Notes: a model not told the origin generated them from the sequence alone. A stretch of DNA of 32,326 nt from Streptacidiphilus neutrinimicus (GCF_000787815.1 NZ_BBPO01000045.1:1-32326), one strand, 5' to 3'. Shown: positions 14,402 to 24,053, counted from the first letter of the stretch. Made by a program: numbers and translations.

Positions 14402-15904
14402 TCAGGGCGCGCACCGGAGGGCCAGCCACACCGCCTTGCCCTCCCCCGTGGCCCTGGTCCCCCAGCGGGCGGCGAGCGAGTCGACCAGGCGCAGGCCGCG
14501 CCCCGACTCCTCCGCCTCCTTGGCGTGGCGGGCGCGTGGCAGGAAGGGGCTGCCGTCGCTGACTTCGAGGCCCAGCTCCCCGTCGGCGAGACGCAGGCGG
14601 ACCCGGATCGGGCCGCAGGCGTGGCGGACCGCGTTGGTGACCAGCTCGGAACAGAGCAGCGCGGCGGTGTCGACGACGTCGGAGGTGCAGGCCCAACGGG
14701 CCAGCGCCTCGCGCAGGAAGCGCCGGGCCGCGCCCGGCGCGGTCGGGTCGGCCGGCAGGTCGGCCGACTGGGCGGCCTGCGCGGGCTCGGGGATCCGGGC
14801 GAGCAGCAGCGTGACGTCGTCGCCGTAGTCGTCCGGGGCGGGCAGGATGGACGTGAGGATCTCGTCCGCCGCGCGTTCCAGGTCGTCGTCCTCGGCCAGG
14901 AACTTCTTGAGGCTGCGGGCCAGGCCGTCGATCTCGGCCTGAAGGTCGCCGAGGGGCGTCTCGACGAGCCCGTCGGTGTAGAGGGCGAGCACCGAGCCCG
15001 CCGTCACGGGCAGGGTGACCTGCAGGTGCGGCACCTCGCCCACGCCGAGCGGCACGCTGACGGGGACGTCGAGGATCCTCGCGTGCTGGCCCGGCTCCAC
15101 CAGCAGCACGGGCAGATGCCCGGCCGAACAGAGCGTCAGCTCCCCCGCGTCGGCGTCGAGCACCAGGTAGCAGCAGGTCACCAGTTGGTCCGGCAGCTCC
15201 GCGACGACGGCGTCCAGCGCCTGCATCAGCTGCCACGGCGCCATGCCCGTCTTGGCCAGGGCGTGCGCCGCCGAGCGCAGTTGGCCCATGACGGCGGCGG
15301 CCTCCAGGCCGCGGCCCATGACGTCCCCGATGAGGATGCCGACGCGGCCGGCGCCGAGCGGGACGAGGTCGAACCAGTCGCCGCCGACCCCGGCGCCCTG
15401 CCGCGCCGGCAGCCAGCGGGCCGCGGTCACGACTCCCGGCACCGGCGGGGGCGAACCCATCAGGCTGCGCTGCAGGGTGAGCGCGACGTGGCGCTGCTGC
15501 TCGTAGAGCCCGGCCAGCGCCGCCTCGACCGCCTTGCGGTCGCTGACGTCCCGGATCGCGGCGGACAGCAACGTCCCTTCGGCGGTCTCCAGCGGGCTCA
15601 GGCTGATCTCGACGGGGAACTCGTCGCCGTTCTTGCGGAGCCCGAAGAGGTCCAGGCCCGCCCCCATGGGGCGGACCCGGCGGTCGGCGACGTAGCGGCG
15701 GCGATGGCCCGCGTGGGCCCGGCGGAACCGCTCGGGGACCAGGACCTCCACGGGCGCGCCCAGCAACTCCTCGCGGCAGTAGCCGAACAGCGCCTCGGTC
15801 TGCGCGTTGACCAGCGCGATCAGGCCCTCCCGGTCGCAGATGACCATCGCGTCGGGCGCTGCCTCCAGCAAGGCCCGGAAGGTCTTCTCCGTCGTCGTCC
15901 CCAC
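14402..15904 (-). CDS. PAS - SpoIIE phosphatase - HATPase regulatory protein
   Basis: A 500-residue cytoplasmic signalling protein. Residues 8-130 form a PAS domain ([39 protein letters not shown]). Residues about 150-355 are the PP2C-like SpoIIE/RsbU domain with [40 protein letters not shown] and [10 protein letters not shown], carrying the metal-binding aspartates. Residues 380-500 are an RsbW-like HATPase ([45 protein letters not shown]). Such proteins dephosphorylate anti-anti-sigma factors and may also bind or phosphorylate them, tying a sensed signal to SigB/F-type sigma activity. GTG start 15902-15904 was chosen for the GAGGCGG before it and because the PAS begins eight codons later. 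The target partner is not adjacent. Confidence 0.92.
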   Translation of the reverse strand: MGTTTEKTFRALLEAAPDAMVICDREGLIALVNAQTEALFGYCREELLGAPVEVLVPERFRRAHAGHRRRYVADRRVRPMGAGLDLFGLRKNGDEFPVEISLSPLETAEGTLLSAAIRDVSDRKAVEAALAGLYEQQRHVALTLQRSLMGSPPPVPGVVTAARWLPARQGAGVGGDWFDLVPLGAGRVGILIGDVMGRGLEAAAVMGQLRSAAHALAKTGMAPWQLMQALDAVVAELPDQLVTCCYLVLDADAGELTLCSAGHLPVLLVEPGQHARILDVPVSVPLGVGEVPHLQVTLPVTAGSVLALYTDGLVETPLGDLQAEIDGLARSLKKFLAEDDDLERAADEILTSILPAPDDYGDDVTLLLARIPEPAQAAQSADLPADPTAPGAARRFLREALARWACTSDVVDTAALLCSELVTNAVRHACGPIRVRLRLADGELGLEVSDGSPFLPRARHAKEAEESGRGLRLVDSLAARWGTRATGEGKAVWLALRCAP

Positions 15905-15967
15905 GGCACCGCCTCTTGCTCCGAACCAGCTCCCGGCCTCCGAGCGGCCATTGGAGCACGACCCCGC

Positions 15968-15981
15968 ACGGCATATGCCGT
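15968..15981. promoter_or_regulatory. Perfect palindrome, candidate operator of the PAS-SpoIIE gene
   Basis: ACGGCATATGCCGT is a perfect 14-bp palindrome 64 bp before the GTG start. It would lie at about +2 to +15 of the candidate promoter at 15990-16017, where a bound protein would block transcription. The regulator is unknown. Confidence 0.5.
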
Positions 15982-15989
15982 CGTGTCGG

Positions 15990-16017
15990 ATATTGGCCGC
16001 AAGCCCTCCGTTTTCAA
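15990..16017 (-). promoter_or_regulatory. Candidate promoter of the PAS-SpoIIE gene
   Basis: TTGAAA, a 16-base spacer and CAATAT on the minus strand, in a short AT-richer patch between the NRPS stop and the phosphatase gene. Pattern evidence only. Confidence 0.35.
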
Positions 16018-16067
16018 CCGACGGGGTGCTGTCCTCGACCTTTCCGGATGGTGTCACCGCACGACGG

Positions 16068-19000
16068 TCACCAGCGGGCGACCGGGTTGCCCAGCCAGCG
16101 ACCGTGGTCCGGGACCGACTCGCCGCGCATGACCAGCGAGGACGGGCCGACCACCGTTCCTTCGCCCAGGCTCGAGCCGGGCAGTGCGATCGCGTGCGGA
16201 CCGACCGTCGCCCCCGCGCCGACCGTGACCTCGTCCATCCGCATGAGGCGGTCGTGGAAGAGGTGCGTCTGGACCACCACACCGCGGTTGAGGGACGCCC
16301 CGTCGCCGACGCGGACCAGGTCGGTCTCTGGGAGCCAGTGCGTCTCGCACCACACGCCGCGGCCGATGCGCGCGCCGAGCGTGCGCAGCCAGAGGGCGAG
16401 GAACGGGGTGCCGATCAGCGAGCTGGCCAGCCAGGGCATGGCCAGCACCTCGACGAAGGTGTCGAAGAGCTCGTTGCGCCACACGAAGGAGCTCCACAAC
16501 GGCTGCTGCCCGACCCGGAACCTGCCGACCAGCAGCCACTTCGCCGCGGTGGTGAGCAGGCAGGCGGCGGTCCCGCAGCCGAGCATCAGCGCCCCGGCCA
16601 CCAGCACGCACACCGTCAGCCCGGAGGCCGTCAGCCCGCAGACGTCGAACGCCTTCTGCAGCAGCAGCACCGCGACGTCCGCGAGGAGGGCGCTCGCCAG
16701 CACCGGCGCGGTGCGGCAGAGCTCCACGGCCGCGCGGGCCCACACCAGGCGGCGCGGCGGCTCGTAGGTGCGCGCGGTCTCCGCCTGTTCGGGGTTGCGG
16801 TGCAGGGGGAAGCCGGGGCGGCCGAGCCAGGAGCCGCGGGCCGCGGCCTGCGCGGGCGCGTCGGACAGCACGCCGACCAGGGCGTCGTCGGCCAGGCCCC
16901 GGCCCGGCCCGACGATCGCGGAGTTGCCGACGAACGCGCGCCGGCCCACGGTGGCGACGCCCAGGCGCAGCCAGCCGCCGCGCGTCTCGAACGGGGCCAG
17001 CAGCGAGTCGTCGGCGAGGAACGCCTGGTCGTCGACGTGCATCAGGCCGGGAAGTCCCAGCACCGTCGAGGCCTCCACCCGGCGGCCCACCCGGGCGCCG
17101 AGCAGGCGTAGCCAGGCCGGTGTCAGCAGGCCCGCGTAGAGCGGGAAGAGGGTCCGCCGGGCGGTGTCCATGAGCCGGTGCACCAGCCACGCGCACCAGG
17201 CCACCCTGCCGTGCGCGGGGTGGGTGCCGGGGACGAGCGGGCGCGAGAGCAGCCGCACGGTGGCGGCCAGGACCAGCGCGTACAGCACCGCGGTGACCAG
17301 GACCAGCGGCACGGTCAGCTCCACGACCCGGGCGCTGACCACGCCGAAGTCGGCCGTGTGCCCGACCGTCAGGTAGAGCGCCCACAGGGCCGGGGCCGCG
17401 GCGAGCAGCGGCAGCAGGGAGAGCAGCGGCAGGGTGGCGGCGTAGGCGGCCGTCCAGCGCCGGGAGCGACGGTGGTGCGGGGCCGGCCACGGGGCGAGCG
17501 GCGCGGTGTGGTCCGGCCTGGCCGGGGAGCCGTGCACGCGCTGGTGGGCGGGCACGGCGCCGTTCACGCAGCTGCCCGGTGCGACATCGGCGCCCTCGCC
17601 GACGTCCGCGCCCGGCATCAGCATGCTGCGCGTGCCGACGCGCGCCCCGGCGCCGACCCGGACGGCGCCCAGGTGGAGCACGTCGCCGTCGAGCCACCAG
17701 CCGGCCAGATCGGCCTCCGGCTCCACGGAGCAGCCGTCACCGAAGTCGGCGAGGCCGGTGACCGGCGGCATGGCGTGGAGGTCGACGTTCGCCCCCACCC
17801 GGCAGCCGAGCATCCGGGCGTAGCGGGGCGCCATCGGGGTGCCGATCACGGAGGCGATGTTGAATCCGGCCGCGACCCGCTCGGCCGTCCACAGCCGCAA
17901 GTGCACCAGTCCGCCGCGCGGGTGAGTGCCCGGTCGCAGACGGGCCGTCAGCGCCCGTGCGCTCAGCACGCCGACGGTGGCGCGCCCCGGCGAGCTGGAC
18001 AGCAGCAGCCAGCCCGCGCCGATCAGCCACCAGGAGGTGTGCACGGTCCAGGGCAGCGGGCCGATCAGGTCGTCCAGTGCGGCCAGTACGAGCACCCACT
18101 GCAGGCCGGACAGGACCGAGAGCGCCGCCAGGACCCCGGCCTGGTACGCGCCGACCAGCCGCGAGGTGGGACGGACCTCGCGGCGGTCCCCGGTCGGCGC
18201 GGCCACCTCGTCCAAGCGCCGGGCGAACTCCCCCAGCCGCGGGCTCTGGTACAGGTCGGCGACGCCGATCCCCGGGTGGCGGTCGCGCAGCGCGGAGATG
18301 AGCCGGGCGGCGCTCAGGCTGCTGCCGCCCAGGGCGAAGAAGTCGCTGTCGGCGTCGACCGGGACGCCGAGCAGCTGGTGCCACCGTTCGGCCAGCCACC
18401 GCGCGGTACCGGTCAACTCAGGACCCGTGCCCGGCGGTTCGTCGGCGGTCGGCAGCGGCCAGGGCAGGGCCGCGCGGTCGACCTTGCCCGAGGTCCTGGT
18501 GGGCAGTTCGGGAAGCACCGCGAGGACCGGGACCAGGGCTGCGGGCAGGCGTTCCAGGAGTCGGCGGCGACCGTCCGCGCGGTCGAACGGCGATGCGGAG
18601 TCCTCCGGGACCAGGTAGCCGACCAGGATCTGGCCGCCCGCCGCCGTGCTCTTGACCGACGCGGCCGCCGCGCGGACGCCGGGCAGGGCCAGCAGCGCGG
18701 CCTCGACCTCGCCGAGCTCGATCCGGCGCCCACCCAGCTTGACCTGGTCGTCGGCGCGCCCGACGAAGACCAGGCCCTCCGGATCGGCGCGGACCAGGTC
18801 GCCACTGCGGTAGACGCGCTGGCCCGGCAGGGCGGCATGGGAGCGGAACTTGGCCCGGTCCTTCTCCGCGTCGAGGTAGCGCGCCGTACCGACGCCCGCG
18901 ATGAGCAGTTCGCCGGTGCCGCCCCAGGGGACCTCACGGCCCTCCGGATCGACGACCGCCACCTGCCAGCCGGCCAGCGGGTGGCCGATGCGCACCGGCT

Positions 19001-19973
19001 GCCCGGCCCGCAGGCGCGCGGCGCAGGCCACCACCGTGGTCTCGGTGGGGCCGTAGGTGTTCCACACCTCGCGTCCCGGCCTGTCGAGGCGCTCGACGAG
19101 CTCGGCGGGACACGCCTCGCCGCCGACGATCAGCAGCCGGACGCCGTCGAGCGCCTCGACCGGCCACAGCGCGGCGAGGGTGGGTACGGTGGAGACCACC
19201 GTGATCGCCCGCTCGACGAGCCACGGGCCCAGCTCGGTACCGGCCTTGACGAGCGAACGCGGCGCGGGGACCAGGCACGCGCCGTGCCGCCAGGCCAGCC
19301 ACATCTCCTCGCAGGAGGCGTCGAACGCCACGGAGAGCCCAGCCAGCACGCGGTCGCCGGGGCCGAGCGGCGCGTCGGCGAGGAACAGCCCCGCCTCAGC
19401 CTCCACGAACGCCGCGGCGCTGCGGTGGCTGACCGCGACGCCCTTGGGGCGGCCGGTGGTTCCGGAGGTGAAGATGACCCAGGCGTCGTCCGACGGGCCG
19501 GGCGGACCGGCGCGGTGCCCGGGAGTCCCGGGGCCTTCCAGGATGCGGCCCTCGGAGCCGATGACCGCGCAGACGCCCGCGTCCTGCCACACCATGGCGG
19601 CCCGCTCGTCGGGGTCGTCGACGTCGACCGGGACATAGGCGGCTCCCGCGTGCAGCACGCCGAGGATGGCGACGTACAGCTCCGCCGTCCCGGAGGGCGC
19701 GCGCACCCCCACGCGGTCGCCCGGGCCGACGCCGCGACGGACGAGCACCGCGGCGACGCCCTCGGCGGCCGTGCGCAGCCCCGCGTAGTCGAGCACCACC
19801 CCGTCCGCGTCAAGCGCCGCCGCGGTCGGCGCCGCCCGCACCGTCGCGTCGAAGAGTTCCAGGAGCGTGGCGGGTGGGGCCGGCGGCCCGGCGGGCCATC
19901 GCGCGGGGCGTGGGCTGACCGCGACCGAGGACGTGGGGGTCGGGATGCGCGTCGGAGCAGGGGTGAGCGTCAT
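16068..19973 (-). CDS. Pls/PosA-type single-module NRPS (poly-amino-acid synthetase-like)
   Basis: A 1301-residue membrane NRPS. The adenylation domain (about 35-500) has [56 protein letters not shown] and SGKVDRAAL (Lys497). A carrier domain (about 520-590) has FFALGGSSL, with Ser552 as phosphopantetheine site. There is no thioesterase or classical condensation domain. Residues about 615-1301 alternate membrane helices with soluble blocks rich in hexapeptide (V/I-G-x-x-A/S-x) repeats, the terminal domain of epsilon-poly-L-lysine synthetase Pls and relatives. Length and order match Pls (about 1320 residues). The code read by alignment to GrsA is D-A-E-S-I-G-T-V-V(-K); acidic Glu222 favours a basic substrate such as lysine, ornithine or diaminobutyrate. 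ATG 19971-19973 follows AAGGA. The product is inferred, not shown. Confidence 0.88.
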   Translation of the reverse strand: MTLTPAPTRIPTPTSSVAVSPRPARWPAGPPAPPATLLELFDATVRAAPTAAALDADGVVLDYAGLRTAAEGVAAVLVRRGVGPGDRVGVRAPSGTAELYVAILGVLHAGAAYVPVDVDDPDERAAMVWQDAGVCAVIGSEGRILEGPGTPGHRAGPPGPSDDAWVIFTSGTTGRPKGVAVSHRSAAAFVEAEAGLFLADAPLGPGDRVLAGLSVAFDASCEEMWLAWRHGACLVPAPRSLVKAGTELGPWLVERAITVVSTVPTLAALWPVEALDGVRLLIVGGEACPAELVERLDRPGREVWNTYGPTETTVVACAARLRAGQPVRIGHPLAGWQVAVVDPEGREVPWGGTGELLIAGVGTARYLDAEKDRAKFRSHAALPGQRVYRSGDLVRADPEGLVFVGRADDQVKLGGRRIELGEVEAALLALPGVRAAAASVKSTAAGGQILVGYLVPEDSASPFDRADGRRRLLERLPAALVPVLAVLPELPTRTSGKVDRAALPWPLPTADEPPGTGPELTGTARWLAERWHQLLGVPVDADSDFFALGGSSLSAARLISALRDRHPGIGVADLYQSPRLGEFARRLDEVAAPTGDRREVRPTSRLVGAYQAGVLAALSVLSGLQWVLVLAALDDLIGPLPWTVHTSWWLIGAGWLLLSSSPGRATVGVLSARALTARLRPGTHPRGGLVHLRLWTAERVAAGFNIASVIGTPMAPRYARMLGCRVGANVDLHAMPPVTGLADFGDGCSVEPEADLAGWWLDGDVLHLGAVRVGAGARVGTRSMLMPGADVGEGADVAPGSCVNGAVPAHQRVHGSPARPDHTAPLAPWPAPHHRRSRRWTAAYAATLPLLSLLPLLAAAPALWALYLTVGHTADFGVVSARVVELTVPLVLVTAVLYALVLAATVRLLSRPLVPGTHPAHGRVAWCAWLVHRLMDTARRTLFPLYAGLLTPAWLRLLGARVGRRVEASTVLGLPGLMHVDDQAFLADDSLLAPFETRGGWLRLGVATVGRRAFVGNSAIVGPGRGLADDALVGVLSDAPAQAAARGSWLGRPGFPLHRNPEQAETARTYEPPRRLVWARAAVELCRTAPVLASALLADVAVLLLQKAFDVCGLTASGLTVCVLVAGALMLGCGTAACLLTTAAKWLLVGRFRVGQQPLWSSFVWRNELFDTFVEVLAMPWLASSLIGTPFLALWLRTLGARIGRGVWCETHWLPETDLVRVGDGASLNRGVVVQTHLFHDRLMRMDEVTVGAGATVGPHAIALPGSSLGEGTVVGPSSLVMRGESVPDHGRWLGNPVARW

Positions 19974-20026
19974 GAGCAGTCCTTCGAGGAGCGGCGGCCG
20001 AGGAGTGTCACGGCCGGAAGGCACGA

Positions 20027-20042
20027 CAGAGCAAGCGCTCTG
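20027..20042. promoter_or_regulatory. Inverted repeat before the Pls-like NRPS gene
   Basis: CAGAGCAAGCGCTCTG has 6-bp perfect arms around four bases. It lies 54 bp before the NRPS start, a likely promoter or leader position, and is a candidate operator for an unknown dimeric repressor. Confidence 0.45.
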
Positions 20043-20493
20043 AAACAGTGAAAGTGGCGTCGCGCGGATCGGCTCCGCGTGCGAGGGAAAGGTGAAATCC
20101 CTTGGGCCTGCGACCGTGCGTGCGCCTACCGGGCGGCTATGGAAGCGCCGAATCCCAGGTGTTCAGAAACCGGGGCCGGCTGGGCGAGGAGCAGGACGGT
20201 TGGTGCCATGGACCAAGTCTTCGCGATCAATCGCCGCACCTCGTACCGTTGCCGCACCATCTCAGTCTCTTCCCACCGGACTTCCAGGAAATTCTCAGAC
20301 AGTACCGCCGACGCCCGCGCGGTGAGCCCGCTTTTGATCGACCATTAATTTATTCTGCGCAAGGATGGTCGCTTTTCGCGCACGTGACCGACGGAAGTTC
20401 TCCAAAGGGAAATAGACGTTCATCAAGGCGGGGGGAGTCACTTCGCGGTGTTGACGCACCCGCCCTGCCGTCGACTCAGATCAGGAGCAATCG
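20043..20493. other. Divergent regulatory region between NRPS and gluconokinase genes
   Basis: About 450 bp without a credible gene. It holds a small CGCGGA/TCCGCG hairpin (about 20069-20085) and an AT-rich island around 20331-20430 that includes an inverted repeat CGACCAT / ATGGTCG (20339-20345 and 20365-20371; 19-base loop), followed by CTTTT. A TTGACG at 20451-20456 has no good -10 partner. The low GC is striking here and suggests a regulated promoter region for the divergent genes. Confidence 0.5.
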
Positions 20494-21030
20494 ATGTCCG
20501 CCAGCAGCTCGCGACGCCCGCCCCGGGTGGTGGTGATGGGCGTCTCCGGCGTCGGCAAGACGACCGTGGCCCGGCTGCTCGCCGAACGGCTGGGCGTTCC
20601 CCTGGGGGACGCGGACGACCTGCACCCGCCGGCCAACATCGCCAAGATGGCCGCCGGCATCCCGCTCGACGACGCGGACCGCCGGCCCTGGCTGGAGGCG
20701 ATCGGCCGCTGGCTGCGCGAGCGGGACGGCACCGGCGGCGTGGTGGCGTGCTCGGCGCTCAAGCGCGGCCACCGGGACATCCTGCGCTCGGCCTGTCCAG
20801 CCGTGGTCTTCCTCCATCTGACGGCGGGCCGTGACCTGCTGGCACGGCGGATCGGCGGTCGCCGCGGCCACTTCATGCCCGCCTCCCTGCTCGGCTCCCA
20901 GCTCGCGGAGCTCGAACCGCTCGGCCCCGACGAGCGCGGCGCCACGCTCGACGCCGCCGCGGAACCCGACCAGGTCACCCGGACGGCTGCGGAGCTGCTG
21001 GCCCGGTGGGACGACCGGGATTCCGGGTGA
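20494..21030 (+). CDS. gntK: Gluconokinase
   Basis: Phosphorylates D-gluconate with ATP to 6-phosphogluconate, the entry to the pentose phosphate pathway. The 178-residue P-loop kinase has VVVMGVSGVGKTTVARLLAE (Walker A), the gluconate-kinase motif GDADDLHPPANIAKMAAGIP, the PWLEAIGRWL lid start and VVACSALKRGHRDILR, then FLHLTAGRDLLARRI and GHFMPASLLGSQLAELE. All are diagnostic of the GntK family. Start ATG 20494 has AGGAG seven bases upstream. It is first in a plus-strand run with an alcohol dehydrogenase, a GH15 enzyme and a G6PDH-family enzyme. That context supports a sugar-to-6-phosphogluconate role rather than simple gluconate salvage. No gluconate permease is adjacent. Confidence 0.95.
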   Translation: MSASSSRRPPRVVVMGVSGVGKTTVARLLAERLGVPLGDADDLHPPANIAKMAAGIPLDDADRRPWLEAIGRWLRERDGTGGVVACSALKRGHRDILRSACPAVVFLHLTAGRDLLARRIGGRRGHFMPASLLGSQLAELEPLGPDERGATLDAAAEPDQVTRTAAELLARWDDRDSG

Positions 21031-21159
21031 ATCCGGCCGAACGTCCGGATGACGCCGGTTCCCCGGGTGCGCCGCGTCGTCGTCCGGTCGAGCATGAAGG
21101 CGTACCTGGCAGCAGGACGCGTCGACGCGGGCGCGCCGCGCAAGAGGTCTGGAGCGCGC

Positions 21160-22209
21160 ATGAAGGCGTTCGTGATGAAGGAGATCGGTCGCGTCGGCGT
21201 CATGGCCAAGCCGGTGCCGCGCCCCGGACCGGGCGACGCCGTCGTCAGGACGACCCGGGCACTCATCTGCACCTCGGACACCCACACCGTGATGGGCGGC
21301 ATCGGGCCGCGCGAGGATCTGACCCTCGGCCACGAGGCGGTGGGCGTGGTCCACGAGGTCGGCAGCGAGGTCCGGCACTTCGCGCCCGGTGACCGGGTCC
21401 TCGTCGGCGCCATCACCCCCGACTGGGGCGATCCGGCCTCCCAGAACGGCCACTCCTCGCAGTCCGGCGGCCCGCTCGGCGGCTGGAAGTTCGCCAACGT
21501 CAAGGACGGCGTCTTCGCCGAGTACTTCCACGTCAACGAGGCCGACGCCAACATGGCCCGGATCCCCGACGACGTCTCCGACGACGCGGCGGTCTACTGC
21601 GCCGACATGCTCTCGACCGGGTTCATGGGCGCCGAGCACGGCGCCATCCCGATCGGCGGAACGGTGGCCGTGCTCGCCCAGGGCCCGGTCGGGCTGATGG
21701 CGACGGCCGGGGCGCGGCTGCGCGGGGCCGGGAGGGTCATCGGGGTCGAGTCGGTGCCCGGCCGCCAGAAGCTGGTGCGCCTCTACGGGGCGGACGAGAT
21801 CGTCGACTTCACCCGGGAGGACGTCGTCGAGCGGGTGATGGAACTGACCGACGGTGAGGGCGTCGACACCGCGATCGAGGCGCTCGGCTCCGACGCGACC
21901 TTCCAGACCTGCGTCAAGATCACCAAGCCCGGCGGGACGGTGTCCATCACCGGCTACTTCGGCGAGGGCGACTTCGTGCGGATCCCCCGGGTCGAGTGGG
22001 GCGTCGGGATGGCCGACAAGACCATCGCGACGGGGCTGTGCCCCGGCGGGCGGCTGCGCATTGAGCGGCTGCTGCGCCTGCTGCAGGCCAAGCGCGTCGA
22101 CCCCACTCATCTGACGAGCCATCAGTTCGGCTTCGACGACATCGAGCGGGCGTTCGAGGTGATGGACAAGAAGCTCGACGACGTCGTCAAGCCTCTGATC
22201 GTCTTCTAG
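21160..22209 (+). CDS. Zinc-dependent medium-chain alcohol dehydrogenase, secondary-ADH type
   Basis: A 349-residue NAD(P)-dependent oxidoreductase closely resembling the Clostridium beijerinckii/Thermoanaerobacter secondary alcohol dehydrogenases, with the same blocks (ICTSDTHTVMGG; LGHEAVGVVHEVGSEV; GGWKFANVKDGVFAEYFHVN; IPRVEWGVGMADKTI). Catalytic zinc ligands are Cys37, His58, Glu59 and Asp149, and the structural-zinc cysteines are absent as in that group. After the GxGxxG-like GPVGLM, the second Rossmann strand ends VIGVES, so acidic Glu197 replaces the Gly of the NADPH-using enzymes; this suggests NAD+ preference. Start ATG 21160 has GGAG seven bases upstream. An in-frame ATG at 21094 carries a copy of the same GCATGAAGGCGT context, so a longer form is possible. 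It probably acts on a sugar or short-chain alcohol. Confidence 0.92.
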   Translation: MKAFVMKEIGRVGVMAKPVPRPGPGDAVVRTTRALICTSDTHTVMGGIGPREDLTLGHEAVGVVHEVGSEVRHFAPGDRVLVGAITPDWGDPASQNGHSSQSGGPLGGWKFANVKDGVFAEYFHVNEADANMARIPDDVSDDAAVYCADMLSTGFMGAEHGAIPIGGTVAVLAQGPVGLMATAGARLRGAGRVIGVESVPGRQKLVRLYGADEIVDFTREDVVERVMELTDGEGVDTAIEALGSDATFQTCVKITKPGGTVSITGYFGEGDFVRIPRVEWGVGMADKTIATGLCPGGRLRIERLLRLLQAKRVDPTHLTSHQFGFDDIERAFEVMDKKLDDVVKPLIVF

Positions 22210-22223
22210 GAGGCGCGGGGCCC

Positions 22224-24053
22224 ATGCTCGATCTCGATCCGCCCTTCCGGCCGGTGCGCCGACGGGACGGCTACCTTCCACTGGAGGACCACGGGCTCAT
22301 CGGGGACGGCACCACGGCGGCCCTGGTCGGGCTGGACGGCTCCGTCGGGTGGATGTGCCTGCCCCGCTTCGGCTCCGAGCCGCTCTTCTGCGGCCTGCTC
22401 GACCACGCCCGCGGCGGCCACTTCACGGTGGCGCCGGAGGGCCTGACGGAGGCCCGGCAGCGCTACGAGGCCGACTCGGGCGTCCTCACCACCGAGATGC
22501 GCGGCCCGAGCGGCCTCGTCCGGGTCACCGACGCCCTGGTCCTGCGGTCCGGCGCCGACCTGACCGACGACGTGGCCCAGAGCCGCGCCGAGCTCGTCCG
22601 CTCGGCGGTCGTGCTCGACGGCGAGGTCCGCCTGCGGGTCGAGCTGGAGCCGCGCGGCGGGGCGACGGCCCGCGCCCGGTTCAGCGGGCTGGAGGTGCAG
22701 GCGCCCAGGCGGCCGGACCTGCAGCTGCACCTGCGCTCCAACCGGCCGCTCGACTCGCTGCGCAGCACGCACGAGCTGCGCCGGGGCGACCGGCTGGACC
22801 TGGTCCTGTCCTGGGGGCGCTTCCACCGCCACCACCGCTTCGACGCGGAGGCGATGCTGCGCGGCACCGTCGACGCCTGGCGCCGCTGGATGGCCGGATT
22901 CCGCTACGACGGCCCGCAGGAGCAGCTCGTGCGGCGCTCCGCGATCACCCTGAAGCTGTGCGACGACTGGGCCAACGGCTCGCTGGTCGCGGCGCCGACC
23001 TCCTCCTTGCCCGCGCCGATCGGCGGCGTCCGCAACTGGGACTACCGCTACACCTGGATCCGCGACGCCGCCTACGCGGTGTTCGCCATGCGCCGCATCG
23101 GCTTCGGCGGGGAGGCCGACGCCTTCCTCGGCTGGGTGCTCGACGCGTTCGAGCGCAGCGGCCGGCCGCGGATCATGTACGACCTCGACGGCCGTCCGGT
23201 GCCCGACGAGGTCGAGGACGCCGAACTGGAGGGCTACCGCCGCTCCGCCCCGGTGCGCTGGGGCAACGGCGCGGCCGACCAGCGCCAGCACGACGTCTAC
23301 GGCGAGGTGCTGGACTGCGCGGACCAGTGGCTGCGCGCCGGCGGCCGGCTCGAGCCCGCCCTGTGGGCGGGCCTCTCCGGCCTCGCGGACGCCGCCGAGA
23401 CCGCCTGGACCCAGCCCGACCAGGGCATCTGGGAGGTGCGCAGCGAGGGCCGGGTGTTCACCTACTCGGCGGCGATGTGCCAGGTGGCGCTGGACCGGGC
23501 GGCCGTGATCGGCGAGCGGCTGGGGCTCCCCGAGAAGACCGCCGGATGGCGGGCCTCGGCCGAGAGGCTGCGTGCCCTGATCCTGGAGCAGTCCTGGGAC
23601 GAGGACGCGCGGACCCTCAGCGAGCACCTCGACGGCGGCGGCGGACTGGACGCCAGCCTGCTGGCCCTCCCGCTGCGCCAGGTGGTCCCGGCCGACCACC
23701 CGCGCATGGTGGCGACGACCGCGGCGGTCGCCGACCGCCTCTCCGCAGGCGACGGCCTGCTCTACCGCTATCTGCACGACGACTCCCCCGACGGGCTGCC
23801 CGGCGACGAGGGCGCCTTCGTACTGTGCAGCTTCTGGCTCGTCGACAACCTGATCGGACAGGGCCGGACCGACGAGGCCGCGCGGCTGTACGACTCGCTG
23901 TGCGACCGCGCGAGCCCGCTCGGCCTGCTGTCGGAGCAGATCGACCCCTCGACGGGAGCCTTCATGGGCAACTTCCCCCAGGCGTTCAGCCACATCGGCG
24001 TCATCGCCAGCGGCGTGAACCTGGCCCGGGCGAGGGCGGGCGGCAGGTCATGA
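22224..24053 (+). CDS. GH15 glucoamylase/trehalase-type glycoside hydrolase
   Basis: A 609-residue cytosolic protein with the two-domain architecture of bacterial and actinobacterial GH15 enzymes: an N-terminal beta-sandwich (about 15-225, LEDHGLIGDGTTAALVGLDG) and an (alpha/alpha)6 barrel (about 250-600). Substrate-site motifs are RNWDYRYTWIRDA, DVYGEVLD, DQGIWEVR with general acid Glu404, and LSEQIDP with general base Glu571. Inverting GH15 enzymes release beta-D-glucose from alpha-glucans; several actinobacterial members are trehalases. No signal peptide is seen, so the substrate is intracellular (trehalose, maltose or glycogen fragments). The start ATG lies 15 bp after the ADH stop, with AGGAGG overlapping that stop. 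Its stop overlaps the next gene's ATG (ATGA). The glucose formed could feed the adjoining oxidation genes. Confidence 0.92.
   Translation: MLDLDPPFRPVRRRDGYLPLEDHGLIGDGTTAALVGLDGSVGWMCLPRFGSEPLFCGLLDHARGGHFTVAPEGLTEARQRYEADSGVLTTEMRGPSGLVRVTDALVLRSGADLTDDVAQSRAELVRSAVVLDGEVRLRVELEPRGGATARARFSGLEVQAPRRPDLQLHLRSNRPLDSLRSTHELRRGDRLDLVLSWGRFHRHHRFDAEAMLRGTVDAWRRWMAGFRYDGPQEQLVRRSAITLKLCDDWANGSLVAAPTSSLPAPIGGVRNWDYRYTWIRDAAYAVFAMRRIGFGGEADAFLGWVLDAFERSGRPRIMYDLDGRPVPDEVEDAELEGYRRSAPVRWGNGAADQRQHDVYGEVLDCADQWLRAGGRLEPALWAGLSGLADAAETAWTQPDQGIWEVRSEGRVFTYSAAMCQVALDRAAVIGERLGLPEKTAGWRASAERLRALILEQSWDEDARTLSEHLDGGGGLDASLLALPLRQVVPADHPRMVATTAAVADRLSAGDGLLYRYLHDDSPDGLPGDEGAFVLCSFWLVDNLIGQGRTDEAARLYDSLCDRASPLGLLSEQIDPSTGAFMGNFPQAFSHIGVIASGVNLARARAGGRS

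Noticed and set aside
13821-15974. Extension of the DinB-like frame upstream to 717 codons
   Set aside because: The extra part is an out-of-frame reading of the PAS-SpoIIE gene. DinB-family sequence begins at the ATG at 14339.
17178-20051. 957-codon plus-strand open frame opposite the NRPS gene
   Set aside because: Its composition is Arg/Gly/Gln-rich with no domain motifs. It is the mirror of the GC-rich NRPS coding frame, whose adenylation and carrier motifs are unmistakable.
21031-21050. ATCCGG / CCGGAT inverted repeat right after the gluconokinase stop
   Set aside because: Only a 6-bp stem with an 8-base loop; too weak to call a terminator, and the downstream genes look co-transcribed.
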